Source: a virus
Virus record (IMG/VR): IMGVR_UViG_3300042332_000182
Location: 1-36,592 of that record
Direction: 5' to 3' (one strand)
DNA length: 36,592 nucleotides
In this document: positions 1 to 5,907 of the stretch, piece by piece
Layout: every line of letters begins with the position of its first letter
How positions within the stretch are numbered: position 1 is the first letter of the stretch
Notes under the pieces: model-generated
The model's database searches: none
The model's input: only the letters and a program-made list of their open reading frames with translations
Told to the model about the DNA's origin: nothing
Program-made: the position numbers and the translations under genes

Positions 1-140
1 CTCGCCTCCTCGTCCGACATATCCTCAAGGTTAACCACCCCAATGTCCGGCGCGGCCAAGAACCTTATCCTTCGGCCATCAATAGTGTGCTGGCTACGGA
101 ACCATTCAACGAACTCCCTCGGGGACAAGGGGGCTGTCAC
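1..140 (-). CDS. Partial CDS cut by the left edge, function not recognised
   Basis: A GTG start at 140 overlaps the TGA of the small terminase gene as GTGA, which suggests translational coupling. Forty-six codons can be read before the window ends, with no stop. The visible N-terminus includes LSPREFVEWFRSQHTIDGRR and an acidic stretch NLEDMSDEEA. By position just downstream of the small terminase it could be the large terminase or a short gene before it. No ATPase motif is in the visible part, so I do not assign it. Confidence 0.5.
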   Translation of the reverse strand, partial: MTAPLSPREFVEWFRSQHTIDGRRIRFLAAPDIGVVNLEDMSDEEA

Positions 141-649
141 TTCTCCCTCCGCGACTGCTCCATCTTGGTCAGCAAGTCAGCAAAGAACGAGGACTCCGGG
201 GTCACGGTCAGCGGGTTGTCCTTATCGCCGGATAGGATGGTCTTGTCGCCGTACTTCTTGGGATTCCATTTGGCCAGCAGCTTCAAGCGCAGGTCGGCGC
301 GGTTGCGCTGCCATGTCACATAGCCCGAATCGATGGCGTAGCCGTTCTTGGTCAGGATCTTCTCAGGCTCAGAGTCGATGATCTCCAGCGCCTCCTCAGC
401 GATGGCATCAGCGCCAACGTCACGCGCGAGCGCGATCGATCCCGAAAGCTCTTTGTCGCGAGCCATCCACTCGTAGATTTTTTGCCACGCTGGCATATGG
501 TCATCACGGCATATCTGGCGTAATGGCTCCCCGTTGGATAGGCGCTCGCATATCTCTGCGGCTAGTTCTGGGGTGTATTTGGAGGGTCGCCCGGTCTTCT
601 TTGCGGGCTTGTCTTTCGCTAGCGTAACTTTATCGGATGGCTCGGACAT
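137..649 (-). CDS. terS: Terminase small subunit (Sf6 gp1-like)
   Basis: A 170-residue protein with a Lys-rich N-terminus followed by GRPSKYTPELAAEICERLS and GEPLRQICRD, the helix-turn-helix typical of phage small terminases. The body (about residues 60-140) is helical, and WNPKKYGDK is the characteristic motif before the C-terminal part. In this family the protein binds the packaging site and loads the large terminase. I chose ATG 649 because GGAG lies 7 bases upstream; an in-frame TTG at 706 would add 19 residues that read through a hairpin. It is the last complete gene of the left operon, and the next cistron starts inside its stop codon. The family is fairly certain; the choice of Sf6-like among small-terminase families is by resemblance. 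Confidence 0.85.
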   Translation of the reverse strand: MSEPSDKVTLAKDKPAKKTGRPSKYTPELAAEICERLSNGEPLRQICRDDHMPAWQKIYEWMARDKELSGSIALARDVGADAIAEEALEIIDSEPEKILTKNGYAIDSGYVTWQRNRADLRLKLLAKWNPKKYGDKTILSGDKDNPLTVTPESSFFADLLTKMEQSRREK

Positions 650-688
650 CTCAGTCTCCGGTTGATTTGATTGACGAACTATAAACGT

Positions 689-720
689 AACGAGGGGATG
701 CCGCAATCAGCCCCCTCGTT
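689..720 (-). terminator. Intercistronic hairpin, possible weak terminator
   Basis: Perfect 9-bp inverted repeat: AACGAGGGG at 689-697 and CCCCTCGTT at 712-720, with a 14-base loop. It sits between the stop of the 722-949 gene and the small terminase start. On the minus strand it is followed by ACGTTTATAG rather than a clean T-run, so it may be a weak terminator, an attenuator or an mRNA-stability element. Confidence 0.4.
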
Positions 721-721
721 A

Positions 722-949
722 TCACTTCCCGTCATCAATGCCCAGTTCGATGTCCAGCCAGTCGTCCAGCTTCTGATGTAGCTCATCCCGGCGCATCTTG
801 GCGATAGTCCGGCCATCCTTGATCTTCACCGGGTTCAGCATCCCCTCCTTGAAGTTCAGCCCGGTCACGATCTCGAATCGTCCCTCACCAATCCTTGCGT
901 GATAGACGATCCCAGTACCCTTGTCCACGGCTGTCTCTTGGATGATCAT
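722..949 (-). CDS. Conserved-looking small phage protein, 75 aa, unknown function
   Basis: Its ATG overlaps the stop of the upstream cistron as ATGA, so it belongs to the same coupled chain. The sequence alternates beta-like (IVYHARIGEGRFEIVTG) and helical acidic segments (KMRRDELHQKLDDWLDIELG), with no Cys and no membrane segment. I do not recognise a family. It lies directly upstream of the small terminase hairpin. Confidence 0.65.
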   Translation of the reverse strand: MIIQETAVDKGTGIVYHARIGEGRFEIVTGLNFKEGMLNPVKIKDGRTIAKMRRDELHQKLDDWLDIELGIDDGK

Positions 950-1239
950 TCCTTGCTGGCCTTCTTCCCGCGCTTGGGCTTATCGGTTGGTGGTAGTGGC
1001 GTATCATCTTGCTCGGCTGCAACTTCTTGAGTCTGCTCTTGCGCCTCATCTTGCTCGACTGCAACTTTCTCAAGAATTGCGGTCTCATGCTCAACAGCAG
1101 CGTTCAACTGGTCGATCAGGTTCTGGATCCAGCCCTTCAAGAATGCCTGCTGGATATGGCGTGGCTGGCTAAGGAAATCGGCTGGCAGGATGACCTGCGT
1201 TTCGCCCGTCTGGTAGTCTGCTTTCAATTTGCCGCTCAT
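946..1239 (-). CDS. Small phage protein with acidic Gln/Glu-rich tail, 97 aa
   Basis: The N-terminal half (residues 1-50) looks folded and amphipathic (LPADFLSQPRHIQQAFLKGW). The C-terminal half is low-complexity, with EQ/AE-rich repeats and a basic end KPKRGKKASKE, so probably a helical arm or disordered tail. A GGAATAAT ribosome site precedes the ATG, and the gene overlaps the next by ATGA. Function unknown. Confidence 0.65.
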   Translation of the reverse strand: MSGKLKADYQTGETQVILPADFLSQPRHIQQAFLKGWIQNLIDQLNAAVEHETAILEKVAVEQDEAQEQTQEVAAEQDDTPLPPTDKPKRGKKASKE

Positions 1240-1240
1240 A

Positions 1241-1483
1241 TTATTCCTCCGTTACTTTTTCGTAAGTTGCTTCAAAAATGTCGGGCTTGCATGGGTAATG
1301 CTCGCCCTTCACGCCAGTAATAATCCAGTCTCCCGGCGTTACCGTCATGTCGCCTTCCAGTGTTCTGACCCAACCCTTGCCAGCCAGTTCATGCTTGCTC
1401 GGGAATGGCACGACTTCAGCATGATCACCATGCTTGAACCATTGCGTGGCTTCGATGACCACGGGCTTCTTGCGGAACTTCAT
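1241..1483 (-). CDS. Conserved phage protein of the KFRKKP/PGDWIITG type, 80 aa
   Basis: Begins MKFRKKPVVIEATQWF and contains TPGDWIITGVKGEHYPCKPD followed by IFEATYEKV. This pair of signatures is shared by a widespread family of small phage proteins of unknown role. The fold is probably mostly beta. Its start overlaps the stop of the 1480-1683 gene as ATGA. Length fits the family, so the identification is secure even though the function is unknown. Confidence 0.8.
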   Translation of the reverse strand: MKFRKKPVVIEATQWFKHGDHAEVVPFPSKHELAGKGWVRTLEGDMTVTPGDWIITGVKGEHYPCKPDIFEATYEKVTEE

Positions 1484-1683
1484 AGCTTGTTCTCGTCAAC
1501 GCGGTGGTCGCCACACCAGTCCATCGGGTATACCACGGGGAAGCCAGACATCGTCGGCGCGTGTTTGCGGCAGCGCCCAATCTCCGGCGCATCTGGGTTG
1601 CTCGATTGCTTCTGAACGTAAGAAATGCAGGTGCGGCAGCGCATCCCTTCGGTTCGGTGCTTCCACGGATCTGAATCGCTCAT
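1480..1683 (-). CDS. Small Cys/His-rich, probably zinc-binding phage protein, 67 aa
   Basis: Contains C16xxC19, C38 and H41 within GRCRKHAPTMSGFPVV, and C57xxH60 in DWCGDH. The pattern RCRTC...GRCRKHAP...DWCGDH recurs in small phage proteins I have seen annotated as hypothetical. The spaced Cys/His pairs suggest a zinc knuckle. It is the first protein gene after the tRNA in transcription order and overlaps the next gene by ATGA. Confidence 0.75.
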   Translation of the reverse strand: MSDSDPWKHRTEGMRCRTCISYVQKQSSNPDAPEIGRCRKHAPTMSGFPVVYPMDWCGDHRVDENKL

Positions 1684-1701
1684 ACAGCCTCCTGATAAAT
1701 T

Positions 1702-1777
1702 TGGAGCGGGTAGCCGGACTCGAACCGGCGACGAACAGCTTGGAAGGCTGCCACTCTACCAACTGAGTTACACCCGC
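1702..1777 (-). tRNA. tRNA-Gly (anticodon TCC)
   Basis: Full cloverleaf on the minus strand. The acceptor stem GCGGGTG pairs with TACCCGC (one G-T pair), the D-arm is ACTC-AGTTGGTA-GAGT, the anticodon arm is GCAGC-CTTCCAA-GCTGT with anticodon TCC, and the T-arm is GCCGG-TTCGAGT-CCGGC. Discriminator T and the terminal CCA are encoded. It reads GGA and GGG codons. It sits inside the operon between the structured non-coding stretch and small-protein genes. Confidence 0.96.
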
Positions 1778-1887
1778 GTAAGTTGTTGGTGGCCGGTGCT
1801 GATCTCCGGCTTATTTCTTGCCTCGATGCGGGGCTATATGCCAATTGGCGGGCCTTCACGAGACAGTGGCGTATCAGCCTACGCATT

Positions 1888-1981
1888 CACCAACACGACT
1901 GAGGACTTATGGAGCTATACGTCGCTTACGCGACCTCGGCGACTCCTTAAGCCGATTGATAAATCCTCATGCGTCTTGGTG
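1888..1981 (-). ncRNA. Structured element, copy 2 of a tandem pair
   Basis: Plus-strand arms caccaacacg (1888-1897) and cgtcttggtg (1972-1981) pair with one C-C mismatch. An internal loop follows, then tgagga (1900-1905) pairs with tcctca (1964-1969). Inside, the minus strand has a perfect GTCGC-GTAA-GCGAC hairpin (1921-1934) with a GNRA-type tetraloop. Arm sequences match copy 1 about 180 bases away while the interiors differ, as expected for a conserved helix. Transcription is assumed from the operon direction. Confidence 0.45.
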
Positions 1982-2066
1982 CTGGGTTCGATTTGGTCTT
2001 CAACTAAGGCAAACCGGAAAGCCAGAAAACGGTCTGCGTTGACATCCTCGAATGCTGGCTTGACAC

Positions 2067-2166
2067 CCAACACGGCTGAGGACTGTTAGCCCGGCTTGAC
2101 ATTAACCCGGTATTTGCCGGTTTATTCCACGGGTACGTCATCTTTGCCAATCCTCATGCGTGTTGG
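2067..2166 (-). ncRNA. Structured element, copy 1 of a tandem pair
   Basis: Plus-strand arms ccaacacg (2067-2074) and cgtgttgg (2159-2166) form a perfect 8-bp helix. A 2x2 internal loop follows, then tgagga (2077-2082) pairs with tcctca (2151-2156). The interior can extend on the minus strand as TGAC/GTCA and TACCCG/CGGGTTA helices, giving a long rod. No known RNA family is recognised. Confidence 0.45.
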
Positions 2167-2247
2167 TCATCGCATCTACAGCCATCCACCCGGGTAGCTT
2201 CGTGCTGATCTCGCCTGCAATGACCGGCTGTTATTGTAACTTAGTAT

Positions 2248-2448
2248 TTAATTGTCTTGCGACTTTTCCTCATGATTATTAACCCGCGTCGCGCCCCGCC
2301 CGCCAGCAGGCCAGACGAACTGGTTCTGGTTGATAGTCATGTCGTACCCAAACCGCATGGCGTTGACTAGCTGCGGGGTCATGGCCGTGAACTGCTTAGG
2401 GTTCGGCTCGTCTGGGCAGATCGTGATGGTGTACGGTAACTTAGCCAT
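2248..2448 (-). CDS. Small phage protein, 66 aa, unknown function
   Basis: The protein starts MAKLPYTITICPDEPNPKQF and ends in a hydrophilic tail. I chose ATG 2448 because AGGA lies 6 bases upstream; two earlier in-frame ATGs (2460 and 2463) would put the start further inside the DUF3310 gene. It overlaps the upstream DUF3310 stop by 8 bases. No motif is recognised. Confidence 0.65.
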   Translation of the reverse strand: MAKLPYTITICPDEPNPKQFTAMTPQLVNAMRFGYDMTINQNQFVWPAGGRGATRVNNHEEKSQDN

Positions 2449-2656
2449 TCTGTTCCTCATCATATTTTGCTATTGCTCGGTTGATGTACCAGATAGCCTT
2501 CTGAAGGTCTTGCTTGTATGTGCCCTTCATCTTTGCCCTGCTGATGTACTTCACTGCATTACCTAAGTGAAAGTCCAATTGCTTAGACTCGATGTAGTCG
2601 ATTGTCTCGATGCCGCCAGCGGTGTAATGCGATGGGCTGTTTACCATGTCAGTCAT
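2441..2656 (-). CDS. DUF3310 family phage protein, 71 aa
   Basis: The N-terminal VNSPSHYTAGGIETIDYI and the central GNAVKYISRAKMKG followed by DLQKAIWYINRAI are the defining motifs of DUF3310, a family common in phages. The biochemical role is unsettled; it is often annotated as a nucleotide-kinase-like or SaV-like protein without proof. The length fits the short form. Its ATG overlaps the previous stop as ATGA. Confidence 0.9.
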   Translation of the reverse strand: MTDMVNSPSHYTAGGIETIDYIESKQLDFHLGNAVKYISRAKMKGTYKQDLQKAIWYINRAIAKYDEEQNG

Positions 2657-2970
2657 ATATTTTTACCCCTTAAAAAAGATTCGATATGCTCTACAGACCA
2701 TCCAGTAGCCTCTTCTCTTTCCTTATCCGTCAGCCCTATAAACTCGCGCTTTGGTGGCGCGGGGTAGAGTGGTTGATCTGTCGGGTATTTCTTTTCCGGC
2801 ACAACTTGCCAACCTCCTCCAGTCAGGCTGTGCATCCACGCCACCGGCTTCGGTTCAGGTGCGCTAAGTCGGGCGCGGAGAATGTCAGAATGTTCTGTCC
2901 TTGCCCAACCAACACGGTCGAATCCATCAAGCAGTTTCTGCGCTTCCTCGCGGGTTAGTGTGATTGTCAT
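2653..2970 (-). CDS. Ea22/ead-like phage protein, 105 aa
   Basis: Begins MTITLTREEAQKLLDGFD. The C-terminal half has PVAWMHSLTGGGW, then QPLYPAPPKREFIGLTDKE, the PLYxAPP-type signature seen in ead/Ea22-like accessory genes of many phages. Function is unknown. ATG 2970 is preceded by GAGGGAGCC; an upstream start would add 14 residues and overlap the neighbour. Its stop overlaps the DUF3310 start. Confidence 0.75.
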   Translation of the reverse strand: MTITLTREEAQKLLDGFDRVGWARTEHSDILRARLSAPEPKPVAWMHSLTGGGWQVVPEKKYPTDQPLYPAPPKREFIGLTDKEREEATGWSVEHIESFLRGKNI

Positions 2971-2977
2971 GGCTCCC

Positions 2978-3178
2978 TCACAAATCAGGGTCAATCCAAA
3001 ACCCATCGCCAAAAATCAGCGGGATCGGGTCATAGTCGTCGCCTTCGGCTTCAATCAACTGCTTTTGCAATGCCATGCATTTTTCGTGCAGTTCCGTCAC
3101 TTTGGCGTAAAGCTTTTGGCCTTCTTCCATATATTTGTTGTGCAATTTTTTTAAGTCGTTAATTTCTTTTGGTGTCAT
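2978..3178 (-). CDS. Small coiled-coil phage protein, 66 aa
   Basis: Residues 3-45 are a continuous charged helix (KEINDLKKLHNKYMEEGQKL and onward) with heptad-like Leu/Met/Val spacing. The acidic C-terminal part contains GDDYDPIPLIFGDGFW. Its ATG overlaps the stop of the 3175-3402 gene. No family or function is recognised. Confidence 0.65.
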   Translation of the reverse strand: MTPKEINDLKKLHNKYMEEGQKLYAKVTELHEKCMALQKQLIEAEGDDYDPIPLIFGDGFWIDPDL

Positions 3179-3402
3179 TGTTGTTCTCCTGTAGCTTTGG
3201 CTAATGCGGCTTTGGCTTCACGTTGCACCCAATCATCGCCGTTGTACGCGACATAAAGCGAAAGTCGTTTCAACGCCTCCACCAACTCAGCATTCACATC
3301 ATGCAAACGGCGTAGTTCGTTGGCAGCGGCGCTACGGGGTGGGTATTCTTTTTGTTCTAATGCATCAGCCAGCCGCAGGGCTTTAGATTGTTTGTCAGTC
3401 AT
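3175..3402 (-). CDS. Small helical phage protein (LADALE...ELRRLH type), 75 aa
   Basis: The sequence LRLADALEQKEYPPRSAAAN followed by ELRRLHDVNAELVEALKRL resembles a conserved segment found in many ead/Ea22-type and other small phage proteins. ATG 3402 is used because GGAAAGGATTGAT precedes it; the longer reading to 3522 runs through the upstream gene in another frame. Role unknown. Confidence 0.7.
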   Translation of the reverse strand: MTDKQSKALRLADALEQKEYPPRSAAANELRRLHDVNAELVEALKRLSLYVAYNGDDWVQREAKAALAKATGEQQ

Positions 3403-3403
3403 A

Positions 3404-3586
3404 TCAATCCTTTCCAAAGCCGCTGACGTAAGGAATTCCAAGCGCCTGATCGCGATCAAATAATGCTTGCCGGTACTCATCAAGCAGGGCGCAGGCATCG
3501 TTATATGTTCCGGTCGGGTCAAGCAGGGCGCACTCCAGCATTACCGCTAACCTGTGTGCAAATCGGTCGCCAATGTCGTCAGTCAC
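3404..3586 (-). CDS. Small phage protein, 60 aa, GTG start
   Basis: Acidic helical protein: GDRFAHRLAVMLECALLDPT, then YNDACALLDEYRQAL. The start is GTG at 3586, 8 bases inside the upstream gene. The sequence type recurs in phage early regions, but I know no function. Confidence 0.65.
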   Translation of the reverse strand: MTDDIGDRFAHRLAVMLECALLDPTGTYNDACALLDEYRQALFDRDQALGIPYVSGFGKD

Positions 3587-3899
3587 GCCGCCCCCGTATC
3601 TTCGATGACCACTTCGTAACCACCATGCCGTGAACAGTGAGGCTCTCAGCCCTTACCCAGCCAGAGGCTTCAATAAAGCCCTCCTTCTTTGCGATTCGAA
3701 CGACAGCGCCCCAAGCCCTCTTGTCTGGCGGGTCTGGCAAATCAGGGTTTGCAAGCCTCACCTGCTCTGTCGTGAATGAGTCATTCTCAATCGCAAACCT
3801 CTTTACGGCATCGAGCGCAATAGATAACCAGTCACGACCGGCGCGTTCGCCAGCCCTATCAGCCATCTCATGGCCGAACAGCAATCCTTGGTTAGTCAT
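3579..3899 (-). CDS. Phage protein with winged-helix-like C-terminal half, 106 aa
   Basis: The segment SFTTEQVRLANPDLPDPPDK followed by RAWGAVVRIAKKEGFIEASG is a conserved phage motif that reads as a small winged helix. The N-terminus is hydrophilic (GLLFGHEMADRAGERAG). ATG 3899 overlaps the stop of the small membrane protein gene upstream as ATGA, which makes the longer reading (to 3977) unlikely. It may bind DNA or protein; no direct evidence. Confidence 0.7.
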   Translation of the reverse strand: MTNQGLLFGHEMADRAGERAGRDWLSIALDAVKRFAIENDSFTTEQVRLANPDLPDPPDKRAWGAVVRIAKKEGFIEASGWVRAESLTVHGMVVTKWSSKIRGRRD

Positions 3900-4087
3900 A
3901 GCTTGCGCCCCCTGATCAGTCTGCAACGCTCCCGCTCCTCTGGCGTAAAGTCTGGGCTGATCTCCGCCACAGAGCAAAGACGATTTACTTTCGGCTGATG
4001 CTCAGAAATGAAATACAGCATCACCATTGTGCAAACCACCACCATGATCAAGTGGATGGCAAGCAGCACCCTAAAAAATGTATTCAT
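3896..4087 (-). CDS. Small single-pass membrane protein, 63 aa
   Basis: One membrane segment at residues about 4-28 (FFRVLLAIHLIMVVVCTMVM), then a soluble tail with NRLCSVAEISPDFTPEERER and CRLIRGRKL. The tail with its two cysteines is a recurring phage sequence. ATG 4087 overlaps the upstream stop as TGATG; a GTG one codon earlier is an alternative. The role is unknown; a lysis function is not supported by its position in the early operon. Confidence 0.7.
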   Translation of the reverse strand: MNTFFRVLLAIHLIMVVVCTMVMLYFISEHQPKVNRLCSVAEISPDFTPEERERCRLIRGRKL

Positions 4088-4290
4088 CACTCCACCTCCA
4101 CAGTAATGCGGTAGCGTTTCATATACTTATCAGTAACGTGCATGATCTTCTTTGTGGTGGCCAGAGACCCATCCTCATGCAGATCGTATTTCATGCGCGT
4201 AACGCTTTTAAGCAACTGATGCTCATCAACATCATTAGCAAGAAGGTTGTCGCGGATCAGCGTCATGATGTAGTCGCAGTATTCAAGCAT
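4087..4290 (-). CDS. Small phage protein, 67 aa, unknown function
   Basis: Begins MLEYCDYIMTLIRDNLLAND. ATG 4290 is chosen because GGAGG lies 6 bases upstream and because it overlaps the end of the short 4283-4432 gene; ATGs further upstream lie inside that gene. The protein looks mixed alpha/beta, with a beta-like end RYRITVEVE. No family is recognised. Confidence 0.65.
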   Translation of the reverse strand: MLEYCDYIMTLIRDNLLANDVDEHQLLKSVTRMKYDLHEDGSLATTKKIMHVTDKYMKRYRITVEVE

Positions 4291-4432
4291 CGTCATCCTC
4301 CCGCTCATAACGTGCATCGAACATAGCGTCTAGACGGGCTTCCTCGCGGCGCTCGTATTCCCAGTCGATCTCAGGTTTCTTCTCGATGTCGATGGCGATC
4401 ATCTTGTTGCCCAGTTTCAGAATGTCGTTCAT
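4283..4432 (-). CDS. Very small acidic protein, 49 aa
   Basis: The ATG at 4432 is preceded by GGAGAGCAAC. The protein is MNDILKLGNKMIAIDIEKKP followed by EIDWEYERREEARLDAMF and an acidic end REDDDA. It is rich in charged residues and probably helical. The stop overlaps the start of the next gene, which fits the operon's coupling. Function unknown. Confidence 0.6.
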   Translation of the reverse strand: MNDILKLGNKMIAIDIEKKPEIDWEYERREEARLDAMFDARYEREDDDA

Positions 4433-4448
4433 GTTGCTCTCCAGTAAT

Positions 4449-4466
4449 GCCCCGCCGTAGCGGGGC
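4449..4466 (-). other. Perfect hairpin with UACG tetraloop between genes
   Basis: On the minus strand GCCCCGC-TACG-GCGGGGC forms a 7-bp G/C helix closed by a C(UACG)G loop, a very stable UNCG-type tetraloop. It lies between the 4474-4923 stop and the 4432 start. The following bases are ATTACTGG, so without a T-run it is more likely an mRNA-stability or processing element than a terminator. Confidence 0.55.
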
Positions 4467-4473
4467 TGGTTGA

Positions 4474-4923
4474 TTAGAAGCTTGGGTTCAGTTCGCTACG
4501 GTGACCGTCAACCAGTGACCATACGCCGCCGTACACCCAATTAGCCGACTGGCGACGACGGTAAAACTTCTGGCCTTCAGTCGTGGTAATCAGGCGGAAG
4601 CTGGCGCTGATTGACTTGATCTGGCCACATGGGTAGTAGTCACCATTGAAGCCATACGACACCGCCTCGCCGACCGCAGGAGCCTCGATAACGTCGAAGC
4701 GTGGCCATACGCCGCTACCAGAGTCGATTGGCAGGTAGGTCTTGCCGGTGGCCTTCTGAGCGGACTCAGCGATCTCTGCTGCGTGTTCGACCGACTTAAT
4801 GTCGTGGCGCGTCATCCAGCCAGAACCGTCTTCGCTGTTCGATACCCACTGCTTGTTACCCTGTGGGTACTCGGTGGCTACTGCGACGACTTCTTTCTCT
4901 GCGTTTACTTGGAAGTGCAACAT
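4474..4923 (-). CDS. Phage protein, 149 aa, unknown function, first gene after an internal promoter
   Basis: The protein begins MLHFQVNAEKEVVAVATEYP and is mostly beta-like. It has VSYGFNGDYYPCGQIKSISA and a Trp/Arg-rich C-terminal part FYRRRQSANWVYGGVWSLVD. ATG 4923 follows AAGGAGCGAATT, an ideal ribosome site; a start at 4941 would skip it. A sigma-70-like promoter lies 40-75 bases upstream, so this gene heads a sub-operon running leftward. No domain is recognised. Confidence 0.75.
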   Translation of the reverse strand: MLHFQVNAEKEVVAVATEYPQGNKQWVSNSEDGSGWMTRHDIKSVEHAAEIAESAQKATGKTYLPIDSGSGVWPRFDVIEAPAVGEAVSYGFNGDYYPCGQIKSISASFRLITTTEGQKFYRRRQSANWVYGGVWSLVDGHRSELNPSF

Positions 4924-4965
4924 AATTCGCTCCTTATTCAATGTCCTGCGAAGTGCAGTGATGTA

Positions 4966-4995
4966 ATCTTAAGTTAAACGATTAAGGGTCGTCAA
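4966..4995 (-). promoter_or_regulatory. Sigma-70-like promoter for the 4923 leftward sub-operon
   Basis: On the minus strand TTGACG (4995-4990) is followed after 17 bases by TTAAGA, or after 18 by TAAGAT (4971-4966). The leader downstream contains GAATAAGGAGCGA, which is identical in 13 bases to the leader of the 7663-7950 gene. Confidence 0.65.
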
Positions 4996-5028
4996 CCCCT
5001 TTTTGCAAATATTTTTAATTTATTTTTA

Positions 5029-5055
5029 GGGGAGGGGGAGGGGGGGGTACGGGGG
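5029..5055 (+). other. G-run tract with quadruplex potential
   Basis: The plus strand carries four G-runs, of 4, 5, 8 and 5 bases, separated by A, A and TAC. They lie just upstream of the 4966-4995 promoter and downstream of the DUF2303 gene. The rest of the 198-base gap (4924-5121) holds only the promoter, the leader and G/C-rich sequence. The tract satisfies the usual four-run G-quadruplex pattern. Confidence 0.6.
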
Positions 5056-5121
5056 CGGCTGCCTTTGGACAACTCCCCCGCTGCCAGTGTTACACGCCAC
5101 CTCTGGCTGGGCGTTCGTTGC

Positions 5122-5907
5122 TCACGGGCTTCCGTGATACACAGTTACGCTGGTATTTTCCACAATTTGCGTCCAGACCGCCATAACAGCGTCCTCCACG
5201 ATCTTGTGCGGGCGGAGCAGGTCATACCACATCAGAAGGCCGCCGCCATCCGAGATCCGGTAGCGCAGGCGGCACTTGACCGCATACCGCTCCCCACCCT
5301 CCAGCACCGGGATGCCGATGGTGAACTCCTCCGGGACGGTCAGCTTGCCCTTGCCTGCGGTTCCCTTGATCTCTTCCTCGTAGGTCAGTTCATTCTGGCC
5401 ATTGGACAGGCGAATGCCGCTGGCGAAGTTGACCTTCTTCTTGGCCTCCAGCGTCCGACTGATCTCCAGCATCTCGGCTGCGGGCGGGGTGGCAATGTCC
5501 GGCAGGTTGTCCTCGATGAACTGGGCGAACTGTTCCTGCGTCATCTTCGTGCCATTGCTGCGGCTCCACGTTTCCCACTCAGGCGACAGCGGGCAGGCGT
5601 ACATGGCCTTGTAGTCTTTCCAGCCAGCCTCAGAGCCATGATCATTGAAGACCGCCACGAACATACGCTTGGCAAGGTTGCCGTAGATCCGGGTCGAATC
5701 CGTCTTTTCTTCGTTGACGTAGCCAATGAAGCTCTCGGCATCCATGAGCGAGACCATGCCCCTCTTGCGCGGCGGCTCCAGCAGGTACTCATTCAGGTCG
5801 ATGACCTTGGACTCCTCCGGCACGACAACGAACTTCGAACCATCGATCTCCCGAACTTCGGCAAGAATCGACCCGGCATCAAGGGCCGCTCTCACATCGC
5901 CGATCAT
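5122..5907 (-). CDS. DUF2303 (YfdQ-like) phage protein, 261 aa
   Basis: The pattern KVIDLNEYLLEPPRKRG, then VSLMDAESFIGYVNEEK, AVFNDHGSEAGWKDYKA and the central WETWSRSNGTKMTQEQFAQF with IEDNLPDI is that of the DUF2303 family. The best-known member is E. coli YfdQ, a prophage protein of unknown biochemical role. Length is in the family range. The start overlaps the stop of the 5904-6242 gene as ATGA; such pairs are common in phage early operons. It is the last gene before the G-rich gap. Confidence 0.88.
   Translation of the reverse strand: MIGDVRAALDAGSILAEVREIDGSKFVVVPEESKVIDLNEYLLEPPRKRGMVSLMDAESFIGYVNEEKTDSTRIYGNLAKRMFVAVFNDHGSEAGWKDYKAMYACPLSPEWETWSRSNGTKMTQEQFAQFIEDNLPDIATPPAAEMLEISRTLEAKKKVNFASGIRLSNGQNELTYEEEIKGTAGKGKLTVPEEFTIGIPVLEGGERYAVKCRLRYRISDGGGLLMWYDLLRPHKIVEDAVMAVWTQIVENTSVTVYHGSP

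Larger units (their letters stand above)
1778..2247 (-). other. 470-base stretch without a gene, carrying two tandem long inverted repeats
   Basis: No start-plus-Shine-Dalgarno ORF on either strand looks real here. The stretch is bounded by the tRNA and by the 2248-2448 gene. It contains two copies of a long-range stem-loop, listed separately. An 11-base direct repeat gtgctgatctc (1796-1806 and 2202-2212) flanks the pair on either side. A tandemly duplicated, transcribed structural RNA or a DNA-level site are both possible. Confidence 0.6.

Noticed and set aside
1702-1777. tRNA-Gly as an aid to translate the glycine-rich tail protein
   Set aside because: That region uses mostly GGT and GGC codons, while this tRNA (anticodon TCC) reads GGA and GGG.
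1897-1910. CTGAGGA on the plus strand looks like the hammerhead ribozyme CUGANGA box
   Set aside because: No GAAA box or cleavage-site stem III is found at proper distance in either copy.
1888-2166. CRISPR-like repeat array
   Set aside because: There are only two units, the repeated parts are inverted arms of stem-loops rather than direct repeats with equal spacers, and no cas gene is present.
2147-2170. GCATGAGGATTGG resembles the RNA-phage MS2 coat-binding hairpin core
   Set aside because: The 3' half needed to close the small hairpin (CCCATGC) is missing; the bases pair instead with the distant 2067-2082 arm, so the likeness is chance.
4984-5006. Possible plus-strand terminator AAGGG...CCCCTTTTT
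   Set aside because: Only a 5-bp stem, and no rightward gene ends nearby; the same bases form the -35 region of the leftward promoter.
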